8,269 bases of DNA from Planctomycetales bacterium. GTDB lineage: Bacteria > Planctomycetota > Planctomycetia > Isosphaerales > Isosphaeraceae. The stretch is taken from positions 1-8,269 of the forward strand of contig DAHZZC010000742.1 in assembly GCA_027435495.1 (NCBI GenBank), given 5' to 3'. The position numbers and the translations under genes were made by a program. Below the pieces are notes generated by a model that worked only from the letters and a program-made list of their open reading frames with translations, made no database searches and was not told the origin of the DNA. Position 1 is the stretch's first letter; every line of letters starts with the position of its first letter. Positions 1 through 6,492 of the stretch are shown here, one piece after another.

Positions 1-2897
1 AAATGTCGTTCCGCGGCCTCAGCAGCTCCGACGTCGTCAACGCGATCAACGAGCAAAACATCCAGGTCGCCGCCGGACAGCTCGGTCATCCCCCCGTCCC
101 CGCCGGACAGGCCTTCCAGCTCCCGATCACCACCCTCGGACGCCTCAAGGACCCCGACCAGTTCGCCGAGATGATGCTCAAAACCGACGCCCAGGGCGGC
201 GTCGTCCGCCTGCACGATGTCGGCCGGATCGAGCTCGGCGCCCAGGGATACGACCAGGACTGTACCCTCGACGGCAAGCCGACCGTCGCCCTCTCGATCT
301 ACCAGCGACCCGGCTCCAACGCCCTTGAGGTCGCCAACCTCGTCCGACAGAAGATGATCGAGCTCAAGGACCGGTTCCCCGAGGGCCTCGATTACGCGAT
401 CGCCTACGACACCACGCCCTTCATCACCGAGTCGGTCAACGAGGTCTTCAAGACCCTCCGAGACGCCGTGATCCTGGTCGCCTTCGTCGTCCTGCTCTTC
501 CTTCAGAACTGGCGATCGGCCCTGATCCCGCTGGTCGCCGTCCCGGTCGCGATCATCGGCACCTTCGCCGTGATGGCGGCCCTCGGCTTCAGCCTCAACA
601 ACCTCACCCTCTTCGGACTCGTCCTGGCGATCGGGATCGTCGTGGACGACGCCATCGTCGTCGTCGAGGCCGTCGAGCACCACATCGAGCACGGTCTGAG
701 CCCCCACGCCGCGACCCTCACCGCGATGAGCCAGGTCTCCGCTCCGGTGATCGCCGTCGGACTGGTCCTCACGGCCGTCTTCGTCCCCTGTGCCTTCATC
801 ACCGGGATCTCCGGACAGTTCTACCGACAGTTCGCGCTCACCATCGCGACCTCCACCGTGATCTCCGCCTTCAACTCGCTCACCCTCAGCCCGGCGCTCG
901 CGGCTCTGCTCCTCAAGCCGAGGGTCAAGGGGGTCTTCCAGGCCCTTCCCTGGCCGGCCTTCGTCGCGGTCGGCGGCTGGGCCGGCTACGCCTTCCTCGG
1001 GCCCGAGATCCCCGGCTGGCTCGCCTCCCGGGAGATCCACTGGAACCTCGCCACCCGGTGGACCACCGCCGCGACCTCCGCGAACCTCGCCGGACTGGCC
1101 GCCGGTGCCCTCGCCGGTTGGATCGTCAGCGGACTGCTCAACCGGGCCTTCGGCTGGATCTTCTACCTCTTCAACAGGGCCTTCGACGTCGCCACCTCCG
1201 CCTATACCCGGGTCGTCGGCGGTCTCCTTCGGATCAGTGCCCTGGTCCTGCTGCTCTACGGCGGGCTCCTGGTGATGACCTACTGGGGGATGACCCAGAC
1301 CCCCACCGGCTTCATCCCGCCCCAGGACAAGGGCTACCTCCTCATCAACGTCCTGCTCCCCGATTCCTCCTCGCTCGAACGGACCGAGAAGGTCATGGCG
1401 GGCGTCGAGAAGCTCGCCCTCAGGCAACCGGGCGTCTCGCACACGCTCGCGATCGCCGGGCAGTCGATCCTGATGAACGCCAACGCCCCCAACTTCGGCG
1501 CCATGTACGTGATGCTCGACGAGTTCCACCACCGGGCCGTCGAGGGCCTCACCGGCCCGGTGATCGCCGATCGGCTCAAGTTCGCCCTGGAGTCGGAGAT
1601 TCGCGAGGGAATTGTCAACGTCTTCGAGGCTCCGCCCGTCGATGGCCTGGGGACCGCCGGCGGCTTCAAGATGGTCGTCGAGGACCGCGGCGACCTCGGC
1701 TCCGAGGAACTCGAATCGGTCGCCAACGCGATCGTCGCGACCTCGGCCGAGCCGCCGCACTCCGCGTTCCTCACCGGCCTTTTCACCAGCTTCCGGGCCA
1801 ACACCCCCTGGCTCTACCTCGACATCGACCGCGACCGCGCCAAGCTCGCCGGCGTCTCGATCGCCGAGCTTTTCAACACCTTGCAGGTCTACCTCGGCTC
1901 GCTTTACATCAACGACTTCAACCTCTTCGGCCGGACCTGGCAGGTCAACGTTCAGGGCGAGTCCAACTTCCGGAAGCAGATCGCCGACCTCGTCGCCCTC
2001 CGCGTTCGGAACGCCTCGGGCAACATGGTCCCCATCGGCAGTGTCGCCTCGGTCCGCGACGTCAGCGGCCCGGTGATGATCGTTCGCTACAACATGTATC
2101 CCTCGGCCACGATCAACCTCAACCCCGCCCCTCAGATCAGTTCCGGACAGGCCATCCAGGCGATGGAGGATCTCGTCGAACAGCAGCTTCCCACCGCGAT
2201 GCGATCCCAGTGGACCGAGCTCGCCCTCCTTCAGCTCCAGACCGGCAACACCGCCGTCTTCGCCTTCACCCTCGCCGTGATCCTGGTCTTCCTCGTCCTC
2301 GCCGCTCAGTACGAAAGCTGGTCGCTGCCGATGGCCGTGATCCTGGTCGTCCCCATGTGCCTGCTTTGCTCGATCGTCGGGGTCAACCTCGCCAGGATGG
2401 ACATCAACATCTTCACCCAGGTCGGCTTCATCGTCCTGGTCGGACTCGCCTGCAAGAACGCCATCCTCATCGTCGAGTTCGCCAAGTCGCAGCGCGAGGC
2501 CGGCTCGACCGCCCGCGCCGCCACCCTCGAAGCCTGCGAGCTTCGGCTCCGTCCGATCATGATGACCTCCTTCGCCTTCATCCTCGGCGTCGTCCCGCTG
2601 ATGATCTCCGCCGGTGCCGGCGCTGAGATGCGACAGACCCTCGGCACCGCCGTCTTCAGCGGAATGCTCGGCGTGACCCTCTTCGGGATCTTCCTCACAC
2701 CCGTCTTCTACTACGTGATCCAGTGGATCACCGACCGATCGGCCTCGCCTCGAACGCTCGACGACGACCACCCCTCCGAGCCCGACGACCCCCACGACGA
2801 GTCCGGCCGCCACGCTCGTCCGATCGCCAATGGTCAGACCCAGGGCCATCATCACGGCCCGTATCCCGAGCCGGTCCACTCCGGCCACGCCTCATGA
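1..2897 (+). CDS. RND efflux permease, HAE1/AcrB-like, 5' partial
   Basis: Proton-driven inner-membrane pump subunit that, with a periplasmic adaptor and an outer-membrane channel, exports drugs or other amphiphiles. The frame is open from the left edge. The first ATG (position 3) falls inside the first periplasmic porter domain, so roughly 190 N-terminal residues are missing by comparison with AcrB. Counting from that ATG, the TM4 proton-relay pair is D215-D216 (motif VVDDAIVVVE), the TM10 lysine is K818 (ACKNAILIVEF) and the TM11 arginine is R850 (LRPIMMTS). All match AcrB D407/D408/K940/R971. Other family signatures are YDTTPF, FLQNWRSALIP, PTGFIPPQDKGY and AAQYESWSLP. Two oddities: about 76 extra residues (307-382) with two hydrophobic stretches between TM6 and TM7, and a 53-residue hydrophilic tail (912-964) with eight histidines. 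The substrate cannot be told from sequence. The stop overlaps the trmL start. Confidence 0.96.
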   Translation, partial: MSFRGLSSSDVVNAINEQNIQVAAGQLGHPPVPAGQAFQLPITTLGRLKDPDQFAEMMLKTDAQGGVVRLHDVGRIELGAQGYDQDCTLDGKPTVALSIYQRPGSNALEVANLVRQKMIELKDRFPEGLDYAIAYDTTPFITESVNEVFKTLRDAVILVAFVVLLFLQNWRSALIPLVAVPVAIIGTFAVMAALGFSLNNLTLFGLVLAIGIVVDDAIVVVEAVEHHIEHGLSPHAATLTAMSQVSAPVIAVGLVLTAVFVPCAFITGISGQFYRQFALTIATSTVISAFNSLTLSPALAALLLKPRVKGVFQALPWPAFVAVGGWAGYAFLGPEIPGWLASREIHWNLATRWTTAATSANLAGLAAGALAGWIVSGLLNRAFGWIFYLFNRAFDVATSAYTRVVGGLLRISALVLLLYGGLLVMTYWGMTQTPTGFIPPQDKGYLLINVLLPDSSSLERTEKVMAGVEKLALRQPGVSHTLAIAGQSILMNANAPNFGAMYVMLDEFHHRAVEGLTGPVIADRLKFALESEIREGIVNVFEAPPVDGLGTAGGFKMVVEDRGDLGSEELESVANAIVATSAEPPHSAFLTGLFTSFRANTPWLYLDIDRDRAKLAGVSIAELFNTLQVYLGSLYINDFNLFGRTWQVNVQGESNFRKQIADLVALRVRNASGNMVPIGSVASVRDVSGPVMIVRYNMYPSATINLNPAPQISSGQAIQAMEDLVEQQLPTAMRSQWTELALLQLQTGNTAVFAFTLAVILVFLVLAAQYESWSLPMAVILVVPMCLLCSIVGVNLARMDINIFTQVGFIVLVGLACKNAILIVEFAKSQREAGSTARAATLEACELRLRPIMMTSFAFILGVVPLMISAGAGAEMRQTLGTAVFSGMLGVTLFGIFLTPVFYYVIQWITDRSASPRTLDDDHPSEPDDPHDESGRHARPIANGQTQGHHHGPYPEPVHSGHAS

Positions 2898-3400
2898 CCG
2901 AGCCCCGGCCCTCGCTCCACGTCGTCCTGTATCAGCCCGAGATCGCGGCGAACGCCGGGGCGATCGGCCGCTCCTGTGCCGCCGCGGGGGCCGTCCTCTG
3001 GCTGGTCCGGCCGCTCGGCTTCCGCCTGGATGACCGCCACCTGCGCAGGGCCGCCCTGGACTACTGGGAGCATCTCGACTACAAGGTGGTGGACGGCCTG
3101 GACGAGGTCGCCGCCGCCCTCGGGCGCGACCGCCTCTGGTCGTTCAGCACCCACGCCGATCGGCCCTACACGGACGCCCGATTCGTCCCCGGTGATGGCC
3201 TCGTCTTCGGCCCGGAGAGTCGAGGCTTGCCGGCCTGGTGGCTGGACGATCGACCCGACCAGGCCCTTCGCATCCCGATTCGTCCGGAGGCGAGGAGCCT
3301 CAACCTGGCCGTCGCCGCCTCGATCGGAGTCTTCGAGGCCCTCCGACAGCTCGACCTTCCCGACCCTGGCCCGCGACCCCGCCTGGGTCGGATTCCCTGA
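2894..3400 (+). CDS. trmL: tRNA (cytidine/uridine-34)-2'-O-methyltransferase TrmL
   Basis: SPOUT (trefoil-knot) enzyme that uses SAM to methylate the 2'-OH of wobble nucleotide 34, known in E. coli for tRNA-Leu isoacceptors. The 168 residues match the single-domain TrmL size of about 155-170. Motif 1 is PEIAANAGAIGR (N20, G22, R26), motif 2 is FGPESRGLP (105-113), and motif 3 is IPIRPEARSLNLAVAASIG (127-145). The last two form the SAM-binding knot. The LDYWEH stretch (55-60) is also typical. In motif 1 an Ala (A23) stands where many relatives have Asn (NxGN). I chose the ATG at 2894 because it overlaps the upstream TGA as ATGA and places the motif-1 strand right after a short N-terminus. No clear Shine-Dalgarno is visible, so translation is probably coupled to the RND gene. 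An in-frame ATG at 2723 would add 57 Arg/Pro-rich residues read from within the RND gene and is unlikely. Confidence 0.93.
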   Translation: MTEPRPSLHVVLYQPEIAANAGAIGRSCAAAGAVLWLVRPLGFRLDDRHLRRAALDYWEHLDYKVVDGLDEVAAALGRDRLWSFSTHADRPYTDARFVPGDGLVFGPESRGLPAWWLDDRPDQALRIPIRPEARSLNLAVAASIGVFEALRQLDLPDPGPRPRLGRIP

Positions 3401-3418
3401 CCCCAAGGCCCTCTCGTG

Positions 3419-3886
3419 ATGACGTCCATCCCCGTTCGCCTCGGCGATCCCGCCCCCGATTTCGAGCTTCCCGACGCCGACGGAACCACCGTTCGCCTCT
3501 CGGATTACCGGGGGAAGTCGGAGGTGGTCCTCTTCTTCTACCCGAAGGATCACACCCCCGCCTGCACGATGGAAGCCTGCTCATTTCGAGACAGCCACGA
3601 AGCCTTCCGCGACGCCGGCGCCGTCGTGATCGGTGTGAGCAGTGACTCGCCCGACTCGCACCGTCGCTTCGCCGATCGATTCCGGCTGCCGTACCTCCTG
3701 CTTTCCGACGCCGAGGGAACGGTCCGCGAGCGGTTCGGCGTCGCCCGAACGCTGGGCCTTTTCCCGGGTCGCGTGACGTACCTGATCGATCGCGAGGGGA
3801 TCGTCCGCCACATCTTCTCGTCGCAGCTTCAGCCCTGGCGGCACGTCGGCGAGGCGCTCGACGTTCTGGCCAAACTCCGGGGCTGA
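3419..3886 (+). CDS. bcp: Peroxiredoxin, BCP/PrxQ type (thioredoxin-dependent)
   Basis: Cytoplasmic thiol peroxidase that reduces H2O2 and organic hydroperoxides; thioredoxin is the usual reductant. The 155-residue protein is a single AhpC/TSA thioredoxin-fold domain. The N-terminus reads GDPAPDFELPDADG. The active site is YPKDHTPACTMEAC, with peroxidatic C49 and a second cysteine, C54, five residues on. This is the atypical 2-Cys PrxQ arrangement, although Ala replaces the usual Gly of TPGCT. GVSSDSPDSHRRFADRF and FPGRVTYLIDREG are typical core stretches. No signal peptide is seen. Two adjacent starts are possible, GTG at 3416 and ATG at 3419; ATG is preferred and the difference is one residue. 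The gene starts 18 bases after the trmL stop, so it probably belongs to the same transcript. It converges on phoU with 26 bases between the stops. Confidence 0.94.
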   Translation: MTSIPVRLGDPAPDFELPDADGTTVRLSDYRGKSEVVLFFYPKDHTPACTMEACSFRDSHEAFRDAGAVVIGVSSDSPDSHRRFADRFRLPYLLLSDAEGTVRERFGVARTLGLFPGRVTYLIDREGIVRHIFSSQLQPWRHVGEALDVLAKLRG

Positions 3887-3912
3887 CCGTCCGTCGCTCG
3901 CTCGGGCCGTGT

Positions 3913-4578
3913 TCACCCCCGGACGCCCGGGAAGACCCCTTCGTCCAGGAAGACGATCATCCGGGCGATCTCGGCCGCGTGGTCGGCGATCCGTTCCAGG
4001 TTCCTCGCTGCGCCGAGGTACTGGAGCCAGACCTCCAGGTGGTCGGCCTCCTCGACGATCCGGGCCTTGAGGGCCCGGCGGACCTCGCGATACCGGAGGT
4101 CGATCGCCTGGTCGGCCGCGATCAGGGCCCGGGCGCGTCGGGGATTGTGAGCATCCAGCAGGACCCGGGCCTCCTCGACCATGGCGAGGGCCTCGCGGGC
4201 CATGGGAGCGAGTCCGACGGGCAACTCGATCGGACCCCAGTTTCTCGCGATCTTGCGGGCCCGTCGTGCGATCCGGTCGGCCCGGTCGGCGATCCGCTCG
4301 CAGTCCCGGCTGACCTTCAGGATGGTCGCCAGCCGCCGGAGATCCGACGCCACGGGCTCATAAAGGGCCAGGATGCGGAGGCATTCGCCCTCGATCTGAT
4401 GTTCGTCGCGGTCGGATCGCTCCTCGGCGTCGCCCACCGCGCTGACCAGTTCGATCCGCCCCTCGCAGAGGGCCTCGACCCCCTGTCGGACGGCGAGCAC
4501 GACCGCATCCGCCATGGCCAGGAAAGCCGACCAGAGGGCCTCCTGATCGCGCAGGCCGTGGCTCTCGATCGTCTCCAT
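3913..4578 (-). CDS. phoU: PhoU-family phosphate signalling protein
   Basis: PhoU is a cytoplasmic all-helical regulator that links the PstSCAB phosphate transporter to the PhoR/PhoB two-component system and restrains phosphate uptake. This 221-residue protein is close to the usual 215-240 and has the two-repeat layout. Each repeat carries the E(D)xxxD metal-binding motif of PhoU proteins: E94-RIA-D98 in the first (DCERIADRAD) and E195-RIA-D199 in the second (NLERIADHAAE). SDLRRLATILKVSRDCERIAD is the most diagnostic stretch. I chose the ATG at 4578 because GGAGAAGG lies five bases upstream and the first PhoU helix follows at once. The frame stays open upstream to 4755, but that part reads through intergenic repeats. 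No pst, phoR or phoB gene is in the window, so this phoU stands apart from its usual operon here. An orphan PhoU-like regulator is possible. Confidence 0.9.
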   Translation of the reverse strand: METIESHGLRDQEALWSAFLAMADAVVLAVRQGVEALCEGRIELVSAVGDAEERSDRDEHQIEGECLRILALYEPVASDLRRLATILKVSRDCERIADRADRIARRARKIARNWGPIELPVGLAPMAREALAMVEEARVLLDAHNPRRARALIAADQAIDLRYREVRRALKARIVEEADHLEVWLQYLGAARNLERIADHAAEIARMIVFLDEGVFPGVRG

Positions 4579-4583
4579 GCTCG

Positions 4584-4591
4584 CCTTCTCC
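4584..4591 (-). promoter_or_regulatory. Ribosome binding site of phoU
   Basis: On the minus strand GGAGAAGG sits five bases before the ATG at 4578. This purine-rich match to the anti-Shine-Dalgarno sequence decides the phoU start in favour of 4578 over longer upstream readings of the same frame. Confidence 0.6.
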
Positions 4592-4623
4592 AGACCCCCG
4601 ATACCGGTGCTTCCGCGCCCGAC

Positions 4624-4653
4624 ATTCTCGATGGAGACCCGCCCGCAATTCAA
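4624..4653 (-). promoter_or_regulatory. Possible sigma70-like promoter for phoU
   Basis: Reading the minus strand, TTGAAT (4653-4648) and GAGAAT (4629-4624) are separated by 18 bases. Each matches its consensus at four of six positions. Initiation would leave a leader of roughly 40 bases before the phoU ATG. The match is modest and no Pho box is apparent. Confidence 0.25.
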
Positions 4654-4664
4654 GATCAACGCAT

Positions 4665-4688
4665 CGGAGATCCGGAGATCCGGAGATT
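4665..4688. repeat. Three tandem copies of CGGAGATC
   Basis: An 8-base unit CGGAGATC occurs twice exactly and once as CGGAGATT. It runs directly into the left arm of the inverted-repeat element, which itself begins CGGAGC. It lies upstream of phoU, outside any convincing gene. Confidence 0.7.
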
Positions 4689-4883
4689 CGGAGCAACCAC
4701 GAAAAACACGAAGGGCACGAAAGAAGAGGGAGAGCCATTCCAGATTTTCCTGCAAGCGGGAGAGGACCTTCCCCTGTTCCCCGGTTGGACCGAGAAGGAG
4801 ACCGCCGTGTCCGGAACCTCATCCCAACGGCCCTCGATTCCCTGCCTTATTTCGTGTCCTTCGTGATTTTCGTGGTTGCTCCG
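4689..4883. repeat. 195-base inverted-repeat element made of TTCGTGNNN nonamers
   Basis: The left arm (4689-4722) and right arm (4850-4883) are inverted copies of each other over 34 bases with two mismatches. Read from the right arm, each is CGTG-rich with nine-base periodicity: TTCGTGTCC, TTCGTGATT, TTCGTGGTT, then GCTCCG. The left arm in the same sense gives TTCGTGCCC, TTCGTGTTT, TTCGTGGTT. The 127-base centre shows no gene. Similar TTCGTG-type nonamer repeats are familiar in intergenic DNA of GC-rich bacteria and yield spurious TKNTKGTK-like peptides. Whether the pair acts as a mobile element, a structured RNA or a passive repeat cannot be told. Confidence 0.75.
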
Positions 4884-4936
4884 GATCTTCGACTCCGTGG
4901 TTGCTCCGGATCTTCGACTCTGTGGTTGCTCCGGAT
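4871..4936. repeat. 25-base tandem repeat, about 2.6 copies
   Basis: A 25-base unit starting CGTGGTTGCTCCGG and ending TCTTCGACTC occupies 4871-4895 and, without change, 4896-4920. A partial third copy (first 16 bases, with C to T at the first) follows at 4921-4936. The first unit begins inside the right arm of the inverted-repeat element, so the tandem expanded out of that arm. The array ends 12 bases before the TTGACA of the predicted glycosyltransferase promoter. Confidence 0.85.
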
Positions 4937-4948
4937 GGAGGCTCGCGA

Positions 4949-4977
4949 TTGACAGCCGATCCGCCTGGACCTACCAT
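4949..4977 (+). promoter_or_regulatory. Predicted sigma70-like promoter of the glycosyltransferase gene
   Basis: A perfect TTGACA (4949-4954) is followed after exactly 17 bases by TACCAT (4972-4977), which matches TATAAT at four of six positions. Transcription from about 4984 would give a leader of around 29 bases that contains the GAGGG ribosome binding site at 5003-5007. The spacing and position before a gene make this the best promoter candidate in the window. Confidence 0.5.
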
Positions 4978-5012
4978 CGCTGGCGACCGAACCGACGACC
5001 ACGAGGGACGCC

Positions 5013-6164
5013 ATGACCCCCGGCCCCGCCCATCGCACGCTCCGGATCGCTCTGCTCTACGACCTGGACGCCTGCGCCACGCCGACCGGCGTCACCCGGC
5101 ACGCCCTCGCCCAACTGGAACGACTCGCCCGACGCCCCGAGGTCTCGCTCAAGCTCCTCTCCGGCCGGATCACCCACCCGGACGGCCTCGCCTACTGGGA
5201 ATCGCTCGACAGCCTCCCACGCAGGGAGCTTCCCCTCCGGCTCCGCGACCTCCTCCGATGGTGGCGTCTCAAGCGATGGCCGCCCATCGACTGGTGGACT
5301 GGTCCCGTGGACTGGATTTATTCCCCGATGGAACTGGACGTCGTCTCCCGGGGGGCGCGGCGGGCGGTCACCAGTCACGACGTTTTGCAACTCCTTCGCT
5401 ACGATCCGCCGAGTCGTCGCGACCGGATGGCCCGGACCTTCGAGCGGGCCGACCTGATCCTCTCGGTTTCTCGATACAACACCGAGCGGCTCCTGGAGGC
5501 GTTTCCCGGCTGCCGGGGCCGTCTGGCCTACGTTCCGAACGCGGCCGACGACCTCTTCTTCGAGCCGAGTCCGCCTCACGAGCGTTCCCGAGTCCGAGAG
5601 GATCTTGGCCTGCCGCCGGATCTTCCCTATCTTCTCTCGGTCGCCAACTTTCAGGAGAGAAAGAATCTCCCGCGACTGGTCCGGGGTCTCGGGCGGCTTC
5701 CCGAGGTCGCCTCGGGCGAGATTGCGCTGGTGATCCTGGGTACGGGAGACGAGGAGCAGGCTCGACCGATCCGGGAGGAAGCGACGCGGATTGGCCGTCG
5801 AGCGATCGTCCGGTTCCCCGGCTACCGACAGGGCCGAGGGTTACGCGCGGCCTACGCCGAGGCCCTGGCCCTGGTCTTCCCCTCGCTCTGCGAGAGCTTC
5901 GGCATCCCGGCCGTCGAGGCGATGGCGCAGGGCCTCCCGGTCGCCCTGGCGGACACCACGGCGCTCCCGGAGATTGGTGGCGAGGCCGGCTGGTACTTCG
6001 ACCCCAACTCGGACGAGGCCCTCGCCAACGCCGTCCGCCGCCTGCTCGACGACCCCGCCGAACGCGACCGCCGGGTGATGCTCGGCCGGGTGATCGCCGG
6101 CCACTACCGCTGGCAAAACGCCAACGACCTCCTCGTCGAGGCCCTCCTCGCCCGGACGGACTGA
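5013..6164 (+). CDS. Glycosyltransferase family 4 (GT-B fold) protein
   Basis: Probably a cytoplasmic, retaining sugar transferase that moves a hexose from a nucleotide sugar to a lipid-linked or polysaccharide acceptor in envelope glycan synthesis; donor and acceptor are unknown. Of its 383 residues, the N-terminal Rossmann half begins LRIALLYDLDA with a glycine loop PTGVTRHA (24-31). It continues through ADLILSVSRYNTERLL to the inter-domain VPNAADDLFF. The C-terminal half has the donor-site basic pair R216-K217 (ANFQERKNLPRLV), GTGDEEQA, and the GT4 signature E294-FGIPAV-E302 (E-x7-E). ALPEIGGEAGWYFDP and a final ALANAVRRLLDDP helix complete the family pattern. Length is normal and no membrane segment or signal peptide is seen. 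The ATG at 5013 has GAGGG five bases upstream and a promoter candidate before that. The gene appears monocistronic, divergent from phoU and followed by the REP-like cluster. Confidence 0.93.
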   Translation: MTPGPAHRTLRIALLYDLDACATPTGVTRHALAQLERLARRPEVSLKLLSGRITHPDGLAYWESLDSLPRRELPLRLRDLLRWWRLKRWPPIDWWTGPVDWIYSPMELDVVSRGARRAVTSHDVLQLLRYDPPSRRDRMARTFERADLILSVSRYNTERLLEAFPGCRGRLAYVPNAADDLFFEPSPPHERSRVREDLGLPPDLPYLLSVANFQERKNLPRLVRGLGRLPEVASGEIALVILGTGDEEQARPIREEATRIGRRAIVRFPGYRQGRGLRAAYAEALALVFPSLCESFGIPAVEAMAQGLPVALADTTALPEIGGEAGWYFDPNSDEALANAVRRLLDDPAERDRRVMLGRVIAGHYRWQNANDLLVEALLARTD

Positions 6165-6269
6165 CGGTCTCAGAGTTTGTGAAGGAATCCGATGGAAGAT
6201 TCCGTATTCCAGATTCCATCAATGGAATGCCTTGCTGCACTGAGACGGATGACGGCGGCAAGAAAGGGA

Positions 6270-6293
6270 TCGCCGGCTGGAGCCGGCTTCCAA
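6270..6293 (-). repeat. REP-like hairpin, CCGG class, degenerate tail
   Basis: Perfect stem GCCGGCT (6272-6278) / AGCCGGC (6281-6287) with a two-base GG loop on the plus strand. The 5' GTAGGAG head seen in the intact copy at 6401-6424 is altered here, with three mismatches. It reads TTGGAAG-like on the minus strand. Confidence 0.7.
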
Positions 6294-6409
6294 AAACCAC
6301 GATGAGGCTGTCCATGGCCAGGGACGGGACCGATTGCCCATGTAGGAGGGAGCTCCAGCTCCCGACCTGGACGCAGCTCATGACGGCGGCAAGAAAGGGA
6401 TCGCCGGCT
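6294..6409 (+). repeat. 116-base direct repeat, copy 1
   Basis: Matches 6489-6604 at 113 of 116 positions. The differences are at 6367, 6368 and 6401. It contains one plus-strand GGGAGCT-class REP hairpin and ends in the first stem of the following CCGG-class hairpin. Confidence 0.9.
6342..6365 (+). repeat. REP-like hairpin, GGGAGCT class
   Basis: GTAGGA head followed by the stem GGGAGCT (6348-6354), loop CC and stem AGCTCCC (6357-6363), closing with GA. The layout of a GTAG head before a short hairpin resembles the REP sequences recognised by RAYT transposases in gammaproteobacteria. Confidence 0.75.
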
Positions 6410-6424
6410 GGAGCCGGCTCCTAC
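6401..6424 (-). repeat. REP-like hairpin, CCGG class, intact
   Basis: On the minus strand the order is GTAGGA head, stem GCCGGCT, loop CC, stem AGCCGGC, then GA. The scaffold and length (24 bases) equal the copy at 6342-6365, but three stem positions on each side are replaced in a paired manner. The two face each other tail to tail, like a BIME pair. Confidence 0.75.
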
Positions 6425-6468
6425 AGGGGTGGTCCTGCCGGTCGGAGGTGTTGTCCCCGCTGCGTGGA

Positions 6469-6492
6469 TCGCCAGCTGGAGCCGGCTCAAAC
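6469..6492 (-). repeat. REP-like hairpin, CCGG class, degenerate
   Basis: Same class as 6401-6424, but with one unpaired stem change (GCCAGCT against AGCCGGC on the plus strand) and two changes in the head that remove GTAG. Confidence 0.6.

Noticed and set aside
3..5. ATG at position 3 as the true start of the RND gene
   Set aside because: It lies inside the periplasmic porter domain; the N-terminal membrane helix and about 190 residues expected from AcrB are missing, so the gene starts before the window.
1058..2626. Long plus-strand reading frame of 522 codons within the RND gene
   Set aside because: Arg/Pro/His-rich translation without domains, a typical second-frame shadow of a GC-rich gene.
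3876..3923. Inverted repeat TCCGGGG / CCCCGGA between the convergent bcp and phoU as a bidirectional terminator
   Set aside because: Seven paired bases around a 34-base loop with no T tract, and both arms lie in coding ends; not enough to call.
4847..5038. Small minus-strand frame with a TKITKDTK-like end
   Set aside because: Peptides of this kind arise from translating the TTCGTG nonamer repeat and are a common false gene call.
5368..6381. Antisense reading frame of 337 codons opposite the glycosyltransferase
   Set aside because: Gly/Arg/Pro-rich composition, no motif, and reads into the REP-like cluster; explained by codon bias on the other strand.
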